From positions 1,568,001-1,632,000 of the forward strand of contig NZ_CP156891.1 of the NCBI RefSeq assembly GCF_019249795.2: a stretch of DNA of 64,000 nt. Direction: 5' to 3'. Origin of the DNA: Segatella copri. GTDB taxonomy: Bacteria; Bacteroidota; Bacteroidia; Bacteroidales; Bacteroidaceae. The notes beneath the pieces are model-generated. The model was not told the DNA's origin. It saw only the letters and a program-made list of their open reading frames with translations, and did not search any database. The position numbers and the translations under genes were made by a program. Positions 35,252 through 43,666 of this stretch are shown here, one piece after another (the stretch's first letter is position 1; each line of letters opens with the position of its first letter).

Positions 35252-36068
35252 ATGAAGAAAGAAAAGAATTTTTCAGAAACTGATTTTCACCGACAACCAG
35301 TTTGAGCACGATCTTTACCAGACGATAGAAGACATCGGCAATTTCTATTATGGCAGAGACAGCAAGAACAGCATCATTCTGAAGATGCTCTATATAGAGG
35401 GATTCCGGGGCAAGGACGTAGCCGCCCAGTTGAGCATATCCCATTCTGCCGTTACCCAGCGTTGCCAGAAGATGATGCACGATGCAGTGATTCCTTATTT
35501 CAAGAGATACTTCGATGCATCGGAATACGGAAGCTACCTGTCGTTCGCGGAGGAAGACACCTGTATCGAAAGTGCTCCGAAGATGTCGATGCCGAGAATG
35601 ATGTCCGAGTGCATGCGCTGCGAGGAAGCGACTGATAATGGCAATAACATATTTAATAATAAGAAGAATATGGAAGATATGAAGAAGGGAAGAATCACTC
35701 CTAGCTGGATTGATTCATTAAAGGAGAACGAGATTTTTGTGTTTGGCAGCAATCTGGCTGGCATGCATGGTGGTGGAGCTGCCCGCATTGCCCGCCTGCA
35801 TTTCGGTGCCGTCATGGGCAAGGGTGTAGGCTTGCAAGGCCAGAGTTATGCCATCCCTACGATGCAGGGCGGCGTGGAAACCATCCGTCCATACGTGGAT
35901 AGATTCATCGCCTATGCCAAGCGACATCCCGAGAAGCATTTCCTGGTAACCCCAATAGGTTGCGGCATCGCCGGTTTCGAAGCCGAAGACATCGCCCCAT
36001 TGTTCGAGAAGGCAAAGGAGATGAAGAACATCAGCCTGCCGGAGAGTTTCTGGGAGGTGATAGAGTAA
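35252..36068 (+). pseudogene. HTH plus macro-like fusion protein, 5' frameshift
   Basis: From ATG 35385 the frame is open for 227 codons. It begins inside a sigma-like HTH (RGKDVAAQLSISHSAVTQRC), passes a 60-residue linker, and ends in a macro-like/A1S_2505-type domain (ENEIFVFGSNLAGMHGGGAARIA... VTPIGCGIAGFEAEDIAPLF). The same frame is coding-like upstream (FTDNQFEHDLYQTIEDIGNF) back to about 35270 but has no start. ATG 35252 (MKKEKNF) is one base out of frame; removing one T from the T5 run at 35269-35273 joins them. The ADP-ribosylglycohydrolase follows 22 bp downstream, suggesting shared ADP-ribose chemistry. Function of the fusion is not known; the macro-like part might be translated alone from ATG 35670 or 35679. 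Confidence 0.6.
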
Positions 36069-36090
36069 AGTTATAGATTATTAGCAGCTT

Positions 36091-36891
36091 ATGTTAGGAG
36101 CTATGATAGGAGATATTGCTGGCTCAAAATATGAGTTCAACAATACGTTTGATTATGATTTCGAGATGTTCGGCGAGGGATGCGACTTCACCGATGATAC
36201 CATTTGTACGGTGGCGATAGCCGATGCGATACTGAACGGACGAAGCTATCAGGAAAGCCTGCTGGATTGGTGCCGCCGCTATCCTTCCCCGAAAGGAGCG
36301 TATGGCGGAAGATTCGCGGGGTGGATTCGTTCTCTTGATCCGCAGCCATATAATAGTTTTGGCAATGGTTCGGCAATGCGAGTATCGCCGGTGGCTTGGC
36401 TATTCGATGACCTGTCGCAGGTTTTGGAAGAGGCAGAGAAAACGGCTCTTCCTACCCATAACCATCCCGAAGGAATCAAGGGAGCCAAAGCCGTGGCTCA
36501 TGCCATCTGGCATTTTCGCAAGAGCAGATTCTCAGAAGAATCTAAGGAGTGTAAAGATAAGAATTCTAAAGAATCTGATGATAAGGCAATGAAAGCCTTC
36601 AAGGATATCGCCCGCAGCTATTACGAGGATTTCGAAACACGAGATTATCCGAAAGGCAAATTCGATGAAACCTGCATGGATGCCGTGCCATTATCCTTCT
36701 ATCTCCTCTCGCAAGCCTCATCCTTCGAGGATGCCATCCGCCTAGCCATATCTCATGGCGGCGATAGCGATACCATCGGAGCCATCGTTGGCTCCATCGC
36801 CGAAGCACGATTCTGTATTCCGCAAGAAATGAAAGAGAAGACAATCTCTTTTCTTCCGGATGATATGAGAGAAATATCGGCTAGAATATAG
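36091..36891 (+). CDS. ADP-ribosylglycohydrolase (DraG/ARH-like)
   Basis: 266 residues. Family motifs: GAMIGDIAGSKYEF at the N-terminus, DFTDDTICTVAIADA (metal-binding TDDT), GNGSAMRVSPVAW, and C-terminal ISHGGDSDTIGAIVGSIAEA (second metal/Asp cluster). These enzymes remove ADP-ribose from modified proteins or nucleic acids using two Mg ions. The acidic/lysine-rich stretch at about 150-175 looks like an inserted loop. It sits directly behind the HTH-macro-like gene. Confidence 0.9.
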   Translation: MLGAMIGDIAGSKYEFNNTFDYDFEMFGEGCDFTDDTICTVAIADAILNGRSYQESLLDWCRRYPSPKGAYGGRFAGWIRSLDPQPYNSFGNGSAMRVSPVAWLFDDLSQVLEEAEKTALPTHNHPEGIKGAKAVAHAIWHFRKSRFSEESKECKDKNSKESDDKAMKAFKDIARSYYEDFETRDYPKGKFDETCMDAVPLSFYLLSQASSFEDAIRLAISHGGDSDTIGAIVGSIAEARFCIPQEMKEKTISFLPDDMREISARI

Positions 36892-36896
36892 TGTTA

Positions 36897-36984
36897 CCAC
36901 TAGGCTCAGCAAAGCTGCTGACTGCAGTCAGCAGACCTGCCGACTAGGCTCGGCAGACCTGCTGAGCCTAGTGGCAACTGCTGA
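36897..36984. repeat. 22-bp-period array A (4 units), can fold as a three-way junction
   Basis: Units are 36897-36918, 36919-36940, 36941-36962 and 36963-36984. Outer arms CCACTAGGCTCAGC (36897-36910) and GCTGAGCCTAGTGG (36961-36974) are perfect complements. They enclose the 20-bp palindrome CTGCTGACTGCAGTCAGCAG (36915-36934) and the hairpin CTGCCGA/TCGGCAG (36937-36956). Confidence 0.8.
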
Positions 36985-37045
36985 GAAGGTATCTTCTGGA
37001 ACCCGAGGAGTAATGTCTTTCAACTCACGAAGACGCTTGCATCAA

Positions 37046-37111
37046 CCTATTGAGTTGACTCCTTTATCCCATCGAGCCGACTCCGTCATCCAGTAGAACC
37101 AACTCATTCTA
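37046..37111. repeat. 22-bp-period array B (3 units)
   Basis: Units are 37046-37067, 37068-37089 and 37090-37111. Units 1 and 2 match at 16 of 22 positions (common words GAG and GACTCC). The sequence is unrelated to arrays A and C. Confidence 0.6.
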
Positions 37112-37329
37112 CTAAATCAATCCTATCTACAACCTTCTCCAGGCAGTTAATCATTATGATACTGCTTATCAGAAATCGTGGTCACAATAGCACTCAGCTT
37201 CTGCATTTTCTCCCCATTTATTTCTTGCACATAAAATTTTTTTTCGAAAAAACTTTTTTCGTGTGCGTATAAACTCGACGCTAAATCTAAAAAGAATCTG
37301 ATATGATACCTTATAGATACCCCAAAAAT

Positions 37330-37417
37330 TACGTCCCGATGTAGACTTTACTACATGGCGACGTAATCTTTCCTACGTCCCGACGCAGAGATTCCTACAT
37401 CGCCATGTAATTTCAAG
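37330..37417. repeat. 22-bp-period array C (4 units)
   Basis: Units are 37330-37351, 37352-37373, 37374-37395 and 37396-37417. Each starts TAC(G/A)T and contains a second arm (TGTA, ACGTA, ACGCA, ATGTA) about nine bases later, so the first 14 bp of every unit is an imperfect inverted repeat. Between arrays B and C (37236-37273) lies a TTTTTTTCGAAAAAA element like one at 6796-6832. No gene is seen in 36892-37546. Confidence 0.7.
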
Positions 37418-37482
37418 GACAACGGGAAAAGAAAGATGTATTGAAACAATTTGCTGGCAAATGCGAAATAAAGCCCAAATAA

Positions 37483-37514
37483 TTTGGTGTTATCGAAGAA
37501 AAACTATAACTTTG
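37483..37514 (+). promoter_or_regulatory. promoter of the 85-codon fragment
   Basis: TTTG at 37483-37486, 20-bp spacer, TAACTTTG at 37507-37514. The spacer TTATCGAAGAAAAAC resembles the 33-bp repeat unit at 38309-38407. Confidence 0.6.
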
Positions 37515-37546
37515 CCACCAATAGAATTTATCAAACAATATAATTT

Positions 37547-37804
37547 ATGACAAACCATGATTTTTGGATGTCCATCAGTGACATAATCAATGAAGGATTT
37601 ACATCTGAAGGTCTAGCAAAATTAGATGATTATGCAGAACAATTCAGTACTGGAAAGATCTTATATAAACGATTTTCACCGTCAGAGCAGCTTGGCTACG
37701 TTAAAGGGGGAACAATACATGTTATTGCATCCTTACTCGCGGGAGCAGAAGTTGGCACAGATCAACTCTCTGCGCCAGAACAACAGAATCAAAAAGTAAG
37801 CTGA
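37547..37804 (+). pseudogene. short N-terminal gene fragment
   Basis: 85 codons (MTNHDFWMSISDIINEGF... LYKRFSPSEQLGYVKGG). From memory the KRFSP...GG..HVIASLLAGAEVGT segment matches the start of much longer Bacteroidota polyvalent/mobile-element proteins, after which this copy degenerates (QLSAPEQQNQKVS) and stops. It is therefore most likely a truncated remnant still under a good promoter. If complete, it would be a small cytosolic protein of unknown role. Confidence 0.45.
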
Positions 37805-37864
37805 AAAGTAGTATGAAAAACACGCAACATACTGCTTTTCTCTATCCTTAGTTTACTTTAATAT

Positions 37865-38308
37865 TTATCTTTTCGTAAATGTAAGTTCTGTATCACCCTC
37901 ATCCATTAAGCATACAGTACAAATCATCGTATTACCTTTGATAGAAACAATCTTAAAGCGCTTGCAAGTTTGCCAATCTGTTTCATCCCCTGAAGAATAG
38001 GAATCCTTAATAATCAAAATGTTGGCATTCAATTCATATTTAGTAATTCCTGAATAAGATTTCCAAGTCCCTGCATCATAATCATACCAAATGCAACCAC
38101 CATTAGCATTGAGAGAAAATCTAAATTTATCATCACTTTCAGGACTTTTATCTACAATGATATGGCTTTCATCCTCATCATCAGCCCAATACCACCCCTT
38201 AATATGCGTAAGTTCCCATGTACCAACGATGTTGGTCTTAATATCACCAGTAGCCGGAGTGTCGTCATCATCCGAAGATGAACAAGCGGTGACAGTCTTT
38301 TTACTACC
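37865..38308 (-). pseudogene. 5'-truncated lipocalin-like lipoprotein gene
   Basis: A frame of 147 codons ends at TAA 37867-37865. It contains a lipobox-like TVTAC, an acidic linker SSSDDDDTPATG, then beta-strand-rich lipocalin-like sequence (IVGTWELTHIKGWYW... DTELTFTKR). It has no start codon: the frame meets TAA at 38311-38309, and the hydrophobic part of the signal peptide is missing. The break coincides with the first base of the triplicated 33-bp unit at 38309, so insertion or recombination at that repeat removed the gene's 5' end. Confidence 0.6.
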
Positions 38309-38407
38309 TTATCATCGAAAAAATGTATGATTTAACATTCGTTATCATCGAAAAAGTGTGTAATTTACTTGTTTTTATCATCGAAAAAGTGTATCTTTGC
38401 AACAGAA
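38309..38407. repeat. 33-bp unit repeated three times at a promoter
   Basis: TTATCATCGAAAAA(A/G)TGT occurs at 38309-38326, 38342-38359 and 38375-38392, exactly 33 bp apart. The third copy forms the spacer of a promoter TTG (38369-38371)-N20-TATCTTTG (38392-38399). The first two have degenerate -7 sequences (TATGATTT, GTAATTTA). Confidence 0.85.
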
Positions 38408-38428
38408 ATATTTAAATTCCAGTTAGTT

Positions 38429-39724
38429 ATGAAAAGAAAGATATACAAGCAACTTCTGAAATGGAAAGAAAGCAAGGACAGAAAGCCCTTGATGTTACTA
38501 GGTGCCAGACAAGTGGGTAAGACTTGGATCATGCAGCACTTTGGAAAAAAGGAATACAAAAACGTAGCATATATCAACTGTGACGATGAACCAAGAATGA
38601 AACAGCTCTTTGAGCTTGATTACAACATAGACAGAATCCTCATAACCATCCAAGCCATTACTGGCGTAAGGATTACACCTGCTGCTACTCTCATCATCAT
38701 GGATGAAATACAGGAGATTCCGAGAGGACTCCATAGTTTGAAGTACTTTTGCGAAAAAGCTCCCGAATACCATATTATGGTAGCAGGTTCCCTCCTTGGG
38801 GTTACCCTGGGTAAAGGAGAGTCGTTTCCTGTAGGGAAAGTAGATATGCTTACCATGTACCCCATGGATTACGAGGAATATCTTGATGCAACCGGCAATG
38901 AAAATTGGATAGAATTACTCCATTCAAAAGACTGGGAACTTATCGACATCATGAAACCCAAGATGACGGAACTGCTCCGGCAATATTACTTTGTGGGCGG
39001 CATGCCAGGAGTGGTAAGCAAATTCATCGAAAATACAGACTTGCAGCAGGTTCGCACCCTGCAGCGTGATATTCTGGAAGCCTATCGCAGGGATATTTCC
39101 AAACATACTTCAGCTGCGGAATCTACAAGAATCCGGGAGGTGCTGGATTCTCTCCCTTCTCAACTGGCACGTAAAAACAAGAAGTTCATCTATGGAGCTG
39201 TTCGCAAAGGTAGCAGAGCCAAGGATTTTGAACTGGCCATACAATGGTTGGTAGATGCCGGCATTGTATATAAGGTGAGCCGCATCAAGGAACCTAAAAT
39301 ACCGCTTAAATTTTATGAAGATAGGGATGCCTTTAAACTGTTCTTATTAGATTGTGGTCTCCTGGCATGCATGACAGATGCCTCAGCAGGCCAGATGCTG
39401 ATAGGCGACAATGCATTCACTGAGTTCAAAGGTGCATTTACAGAACAGTATGTGCTACAGCAACTGTTGGCCTTGGGATTAAAGCCCTATTACTGGAGCA
39501 ATACCAAGACTCCTTCGGAGATTGATTTCATCATTCAAGATAGCCAAAGGGTTATACCAGTAGAAGTGAAGGCAGAGGAAAACGTACGTGCGCGTTCCCT
39601 GGCACAATTCATCAAAGACAACCCAGGGTTGAAAGGGTTACGTATCTCCATGAAAGGATATGTAGACCAAGAATGGATGGAAAACATCCCTATCATAGCC
39701 ATTGGCACATATTTTGAGAAATGA
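38429..39724 (+). CDS. AAA/DUF4143-family ATPase
   Basis: ATG 38429 gives 431 residues. N-terminal AAA_14 domain: Walker A LLGARQVGKTWIMQ, Walker B TLIIMDEIQEIPRGL and sensor IMVAGSLLGVTLGKGESFPVGK. The C-terminal DUF4143 region carries a PD-(D/E)XK-like core (PSEIDFIIQDSQRVIPVEVKAE). These ATPases occur in many copies in Bacteroidota and behave like mobile or accessory genes of unknown function. Expression starts from the triplicated 33-bp promoter. The remnants on its left suggest recent rearrangement here. Confidence 0.87.
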   Translation: MKRKIYKQLLKWKESKDRKPLMLLGARQVGKTWIMQHFGKKEYKNVAYINCDDEPRMKQLFELDYNIDRILITIQAITGVRITPAATLIIMDEIQEIPRGLHSLKYFCEKAPEYHIMVAGSLLGVTLGKGESFPVGKVDMLTMYPMDYEEYLDATGNENWIELLHSKDWELIDIMKPKMTELLRQYYFVGGMPGVVSKFIENTDLQQVRTLQRDILEAYRRDISKHTSAAESTRIREVLDSLPSQLARKNKKFIYGAVRKGSRAKDFELAIQWLVDAGIVYKVSRIKEPKIPLKFYEDRDAFKLFLLDCGLLACMTDASAGQMLIGDNAFTEFKGAFTEQYVLQQLLALGLKPYYWSNTKTPSEIDFIIQDSQRVIPVEVKAEENVRARSLAQFIKDNPGLKGLRISMKGYVDQEWMENIPIIAIGTYFEK

Positions 39725-39739
39725 TATGTAAAGGATTAT

Positions 39740-39807
39740 ACGGTTTTTCTGTCCGAGAGGAACAAACTTAAGATTGTTCTATCAGTTAGCACGGACTGAA
39801 AAGCCGT
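39740..39807. other. long hairpin upstream of crcB
   Basis: ACGGTTTTTCTGTCCG (39740-39755) pairs with CGGACTGAAAAGCCGT (39792-39807) with two mismatches; inside, GAACAA (39760-39765) pairs with TTGTTC (39774-39779). It may be a terminator remnant or a structured leader. It does not match the fluoride riboswitch as I know it. Confidence 0.45.
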
Positions 39808-39921
39808 TCGAAAGAATTGCAGAACATACTCAAAGAGAATAGCGGCAAGGCTGATAGTATATACAAGGAAATATCATACAAGTTATTATATATTATACAT
39901 TATAAATAAGGAGATAAGAAG

Positions 39922-40302
39922 ATGAAAGAAGTATTGATAGTAAGCATCGGCAGCTTCTTCGGAGGCGGCATGAGATATTGGATTTCAAAGTTGGTGCAAT
40001 CCTGCACGGTGATTGCCTTTCCGTTCGGAACGATGGCGGTGAATGTGGCGGGATGCCTCATCATCGGGTTCCTCTCGGGATTGAACTGGCGGGAAGGGGG
40101 ATGGATGTCGCCATCTGCCAAACTGCTGCTCACCACGGGATTCTGCGGAGGATTCACTACCTTCTCTACCTTTATGAACGAGGGAGCAGGACTGATGAAA
40201 GAAGAGAATTACCTCTATATGATGCTCTATCTCTTCGGAAGTCTGGCGCTGGGACTTATCGCCGTTCTCGCCGGACATTATCTGGCGAAAATTATCGCAT
40301 AA
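39922..40302 (+). CDS. crcB: fluoride efflux channel CrcB (Fluc)
   Basis: 126 residues with four helices and family motifs GSFFGGGMRYWISKLV, FPFGTMAVNVAGCLIIGFLSG and TTGFCGGFTTFSTFMNE. The antiparallel dimer exports fluoride through the inner membrane. An AAGGAG-like sequence precedes the ATG. The gene stands alone, 197 bp after the ATPase gene. Confidence 0.93.
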   Translation: MKEVLIVSIGSFFGGGMRYWISKLVQSCTVIAFPFGTMAVNVAGCLIIGFLSGLNWREGGWMSPSAKLLLTTGFCGGFTTFSTFMNEGAGLMKEENYLYMMLYLFGSLALGLIAVLAGHYLAKIIA

Positions 40303-40526
40303 AAGACTTCGGAGAACAGAAAGAAGAAGAGTCCGGATTATCACATAAAATACTGAAGATAGTATTCCATCAAATGAAGAAATGATGAAAATACTATCTT
40401 TTTTATTATTTTATATTTCCAAAATGCCTTAATTACGAAATTTATTCGTAAATTTGCAGAAATAATCTGCATTCGACAATTTGAAAGCAAGCTTTCATCA
40501 TGCTCGTTTGCTTAATTTTTGCACCA

Positions 40527-41135
40527 ATGAATACATTAGATACAAACAACATAAAATGGAGCGAGAATGTAATTATCGCTGATGCCGACTATATCGACCG
40601 AGTGGCTTTCGACCTGATAGTCAACTTCGAACGAATGATTAACCGTCGCATCCAACCAGCCGATATGGCACAATGGGCAGTCTGCATTGCCCTTGACGGA
40701 GGTCTGAGAGAGGGCGAGCACGAGACACAGGTTGTGCTTATCCACGACAAGCAGTCGATGGCGATGAAGAACTTCCGCCCTGCCAACTATGAGAAGGATC
40801 TGAACGCTCAGGCTTTCAAGGATGATAAGCTCGGAGAATTCATCATCTCTTCTTATCCTACAGAGGAGAAGATGGTAGGCAAGGATGACTTCCTCGTAGA
40901 TGTGGCACGCACCGTATGCAACGCCAAGGAGGTGAAGCGAGTGATGGTAATCCCAAATTCTGAGGATGGAGATGCTTACGACCGACTCCGCGAGATACTC
41001 CGTAAGGTAGATGACGACGACAAACGCATCACCCTCTTTGCCATGCAGCCCATGCCAGGCGGCAACTTCAGACAGGAGATTCTCGGTTATTCACTCATGA
41101 ATGCCCTGGGGATTTCGGCAGATGAAATAAAATAA
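40527..41135 (+). CDS. conserved cytosolic protein, DUF6621-like
   Basis: ATG 40527 (MNTLDTNNIKWSENVIIADA) gives 202 residues; an open extension to 40500 is not needed. The protein is acidic and soluble with conserved-looking ADYIDRVAFDLIVNFERMINRRI and WAVCIALDGGLREGEHETQVV. I associate it with a Bacteroidales-specific DUF (6621), from memory. It is directly upstream of carboxynorspermidine dehydrogenase (37 bp), so perhaps in the same transcript. Function unknown. Confidence 0.7.
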   Translation: MNTLDTNNIKWSENVIIADADYIDRVAFDLIVNFERMINRRIQPADMAQWAVCIALDGGLREGEHETQVVLIHDKQSMAMKNFRPANYEKDLNAQAFKDDKLGEFIISSYPTEEKMVGKDDFLVDVARTVCNAKEVKRVMVIPNSEDGDAYDRLREILRKVDDDDKRITLFAMQPMPGGNFRQEILGYSLMNALGISADEIK

Positions 41136-41172
41136 ACTTTAAATTAATAAACATAAAAAAATAAAATTATAA

Positions 41173-42414
41173 ATGAGTAGAGTACTTATGATTGGCGCAG
41201 GTGGCGTGGCTACCGTGGCTGCCTTCAAGATCGTCCAGAACCAGGACGTTTTCACCGAGTTTATGATTGCTAGCCGTCGCAAGGAAAAATGCGATAAGCT
41301 GGTTAAGGATATCCATGCCAAGGGCTACAAGATGGATATTCAGACAGCTGAGGTGGATGCCGACGACGTTGAGCAGTTGAAGGCTCTCTTCAATAGCTAC
41401 AAGCCTGAGCTTGTCATCAACCTAGCTTTGCCTTATCAGGATCTCACTATCATGGATGCCTGTCTGGCTTGCGGTTGCAACTATATGGATACCGCTAACT
41501 ATGAGCCTAAGGACGAGGCTCACTTCGAGTACTCATGGCAGTGGGCATACAAGGATAAGTTCGAACAGGCTGGTCTCTGCGCTATCCTCGGCTGCGGTTT
41601 CGACCCAGGTGTATCAGGCATCTTCACCGCTTATGCAGCCAAGCATCACTTCGATGAGATTGAGGTGCTCGACATCGTGGATTGCAACGCCGGTAACCAT
41701 CACAAGGCTTTCGCAACCAACTTCAACCCAGAAATCAATATCCGCGAGATTACCCAGAAGGGACTCTGGTATAAGGATGGCGAATGGATTGAAACCGATC
41801 CATTGTCAATCCACAAGCCGCTCACCTACCCTAACATCGGCCCTCGCGAGAGCTATCTGATGCACCACGAGGAGTTGGAGAGCCTGGTGAAGAACTACCC
41901 TACCATCAAGGAGGCACGCTTCTGGATGACCTTCGGTCAGCAGTATCTCACCTACCTCGACTGCATCCAGAACCTCGGCATGAGCCGCATCGACGAAATC
42001 GAATACGAGGCTCCATTGGCAGACGGTTCAGGCAAGACAGCCAAGGTAAAGATTGTTCCTCTGCAGTTCCTCAAGGCCGTATTGCCTAACCCACAGGATC
42101 TCGGCGAGAACTATGACGGCGAAACATCTATCGGTTGCCGCATCCGCGGTAAGAAGGATGGCAAGGAGCGCACCTACTACGTTTATAACAACTGCAAGCA
42201 CCAGGAGGCTTACAACGAAACCGGTATGCAGGGCGTAAGCTACACCACCGGTGTGCCAGCCATGATTGGTGCCATGATGTTCCTCAAGGGCATCTGGAAG
42301 AAACCAGGCGTATGGAACGTAGAGGAGTTCGACCCAGATCCATTCATGGAGCAGTTGAACAAGCAGGGATTGCCATGGCACGAGGTGTTTGATGGCGATT
42401 TGGAAATCGACTAA
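41173..42414 (+). CDS. carboxynorspermidine dehydrogenase (saccharopine dehydrogenase family)
   Basis: 413 residues. The N-terminal Rossmann fold is VLMIGAGGVATVAAFKI; NLALPYQDLTIMDACLACGCNYMD and GCGFDPGVSGIFTAYA are typical of CANSDH. It makes carboxy(nor)spermidine from aspartate semialdehyde and putrescine or diaminopropane with NADPH, the step before decarboxylation to spermidine. recA follows 19 bp downstream, so co-transcription is possible. Confidence 0.88.
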   Translation: MSRVLMIGAGGVATVAAFKIVQNQDVFTEFMIASRRKEKCDKLVKDIHAKGYKMDIQTAEVDADDVEQLKALFNSYKPELVINLALPYQDLTIMDACLACGCNYMDTANYEPKDEAHFEYSWQWAYKDKFEQAGLCAILGCGFDPGVSGIFTAYAAKHHFDEIEVLDIVDCNAGNHHKAFATNFNPEINIREITQKGLWYKDGEWIETDPLSIHKPLTYPNIGPRESYLMHHEELESLVKNYPTIKEARFWMTFGQQYLTYLDCIQNLGMSRIDEIEYEAPLADGSGKTAKVKIVPLQFLKAVLPNPQDLGENYDGETSIGCRIRGKKDGKERTYYVYNNCKHQEAYNETGMQGVSYTTGVPAMIGAMMFLKGIWKKPGVWNVEEFDPDPFMEQLNKQGLPWHEVFDGDLEID

Positions 42415-42433
42415 ACTTTAAATTAAATAAGAT

Positions 42434-43465
42434 ATGGCAAAAGAAATGCAAGAGGGAAAATTGAATCCCAATGAAGGCAAGCTGAAAGCTCTTCAGGCAG
42501 CCATGGCTAAGATAGAAAAAGACTTCGGTAAGGGCTCTATCATGAAACTCGGAGATGAGCACGTTGAGAACATCGAAGTTATCCCTACAGGCAGTATCGC
42601 TCTCGACAATGCACTGGGCGTAGGCGGTTATCCTAAGGGACGTATCATCGAAATTTACGGTCCGGAATCTTCTGGTAAGACAACATTGGCTATCCACGCC
42701 ATCGCAGAGGCGCAGAAGGCTGGCGGTATCGCTGCTTTCATTGATGCAGAGCACGCTTTCGACCGTTTCTATGCGGCTAAATTGGGCGTTGATGTTGATA
42801 ACTTGTGGATTTCACAACCAGATAATGGTGAGCAGGCGTTGCAGATTGCAGACCAGCTGATCAGTTCTGCTGCTGTAGACATCGTAGTTGTTGACTCTGT
42901 TGCCGCCTTGACTCCTAAGAAGGAAATCGAAGGCGATATGGGTGACAATGTGGTAGGTCTTCAGGCTCGATTGATGAGTCAGGCTCTCCGCAAGCTCACT
43001 TCTACCATCAGCAAGACCAACACTACCTGCATCTTCATCAACCAGTTGCGCGAGAAGATTGGTGTAATGTTCGGTAACCCAGAGACAACCACCGGTGGTA
43101 ATGCTTTGAAGTTCTATGCATCAGTGCGTTTGGATATCCGCAAGGCAACAGCCATCAAGGACGGCGATGAGGTAGTAGGTAATCTGGTTCGCGTAAAGGT
43201 AGTAAAGAACAAGGTGGCTCCTCCTTTCCGCAAGGCAGAGTTCGACATCATGTTTGGCGAAGGCATCAGCCGTGCCGGCGAGGTATTCGGTCTGGCTGTA
43301 GCCAACGATATCATCGAAAAGAGCGGCAGCTGGTATAGCTATGGCGGTTCTAAACTCGGACAGGGTGCCGATGCCTGCAAGGCATTGCTCAAGGATAACC
43401 CTGAACTTCTCGATGAACTGGAAGCTAAGGTTCGCGAAGCACTTGCTGCTAAGGAACAGAAATAA
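42434..43465 (+). CDS. recA: recombinase RecA
   Basis: 343 residues, normal length. Walker A is [20 protein letters not shown]; other landmarks are the MAW-like loop FIDAEHAFD, Walker [14 protein letters not shown]1 [20 protein letters not shown] and L2 [20 protein letters not shown]. It drives strand exchange and SOS co-protease activity. No LexA box was identified nearby. A long hairpin lies downstream. Confidence 0.98.
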   Translation: MAKEMQEGKLNPNEGKLKALQAAMAKIEKDFGKGSIMKLGDEHVENIEVIPTGSIALDNALGVGGYPKGRIIEIYGPESSGKTTLAIHAIAEAQKAGGIAAFIDAEHAFDRFYAAKLGVDVDNLWISQPDNGEQALQIADQLISSAAVDIVVVDSVAALTPKKEIEGDMGDNVVGLQARLMSQALRKLTSTISKTNTTCIFINQLREKIGVMFGNPETTTGGNALKFYASVRLDIRKATAIKDGDEVVGNLVRVKVVKNKVAPPFRKAEFDIMFGEGISRAGEVFGLAVANDIIEKSGSWYSYGGSKLGQGADACKALLKDNPELLDELEAKVREALAAKEQK

Positions 43466-43540
43466 AGCCAGATAAGGTTTCACACCTTATTATATATAGG
43501 AGCTTTATCTGAAAAGAAAGATTTTTCAATCATATTACAG

Positions 43541-43593
43541 GAATCAAGATAGGGAGAATGCGACATTTTATCGCCTCCCATATCTTGATTCCT
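43541..43593. terminator. long hairpin terminator after recA
   Basis: GGAATCAAGATAGGGAG pairs with CTCCCATATCTTGATTCC (imperfect, about 16 bp) and is followed by TTTTATTTT. A second small hairpin (AAGGT/ACCTT inside CAGATAA/TTATCTG) lies at 43474-43513. Confidence 0.65.
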
Positions 43594-43600
43594 TTTATTT

Positions 43601-43666
43601 TGTCAGCATTATCTGACACCTTGTCAGCCACTTTAAATTTTACAATCCCTTGGCACATGCTTTGTT
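43601..43666 (+). promoter_or_regulatory. sigma-54-like dnaK promoter with enhancer sites
   Basis: CTGACA (43613-43618), CCT with one extra T, and TGTCAG (43622-43627) form a palindrome; another TGTCAG half-site is at 43601-43606. TGGCAC (43651-43656)-N5-TTGTT (43662-43666) matches the -24/-12 sigma-54 form except C to T at -12. No CIRCE element is seen. Confidence 0.55.

Noticed and set aside
36897..37417. Possible CRISPR or integron attC array
   Set aside because: No constant repeat with unique spacers, no integrase or cas gene, and the units are directly adjacent.
39725..39921. Fluoride riboswitch upstream of crcB
   Set aside because: A two-tier hairpin exists, but I could not find the conserved fluoride-aptamer core sequence or its pseudoknot arrangement.
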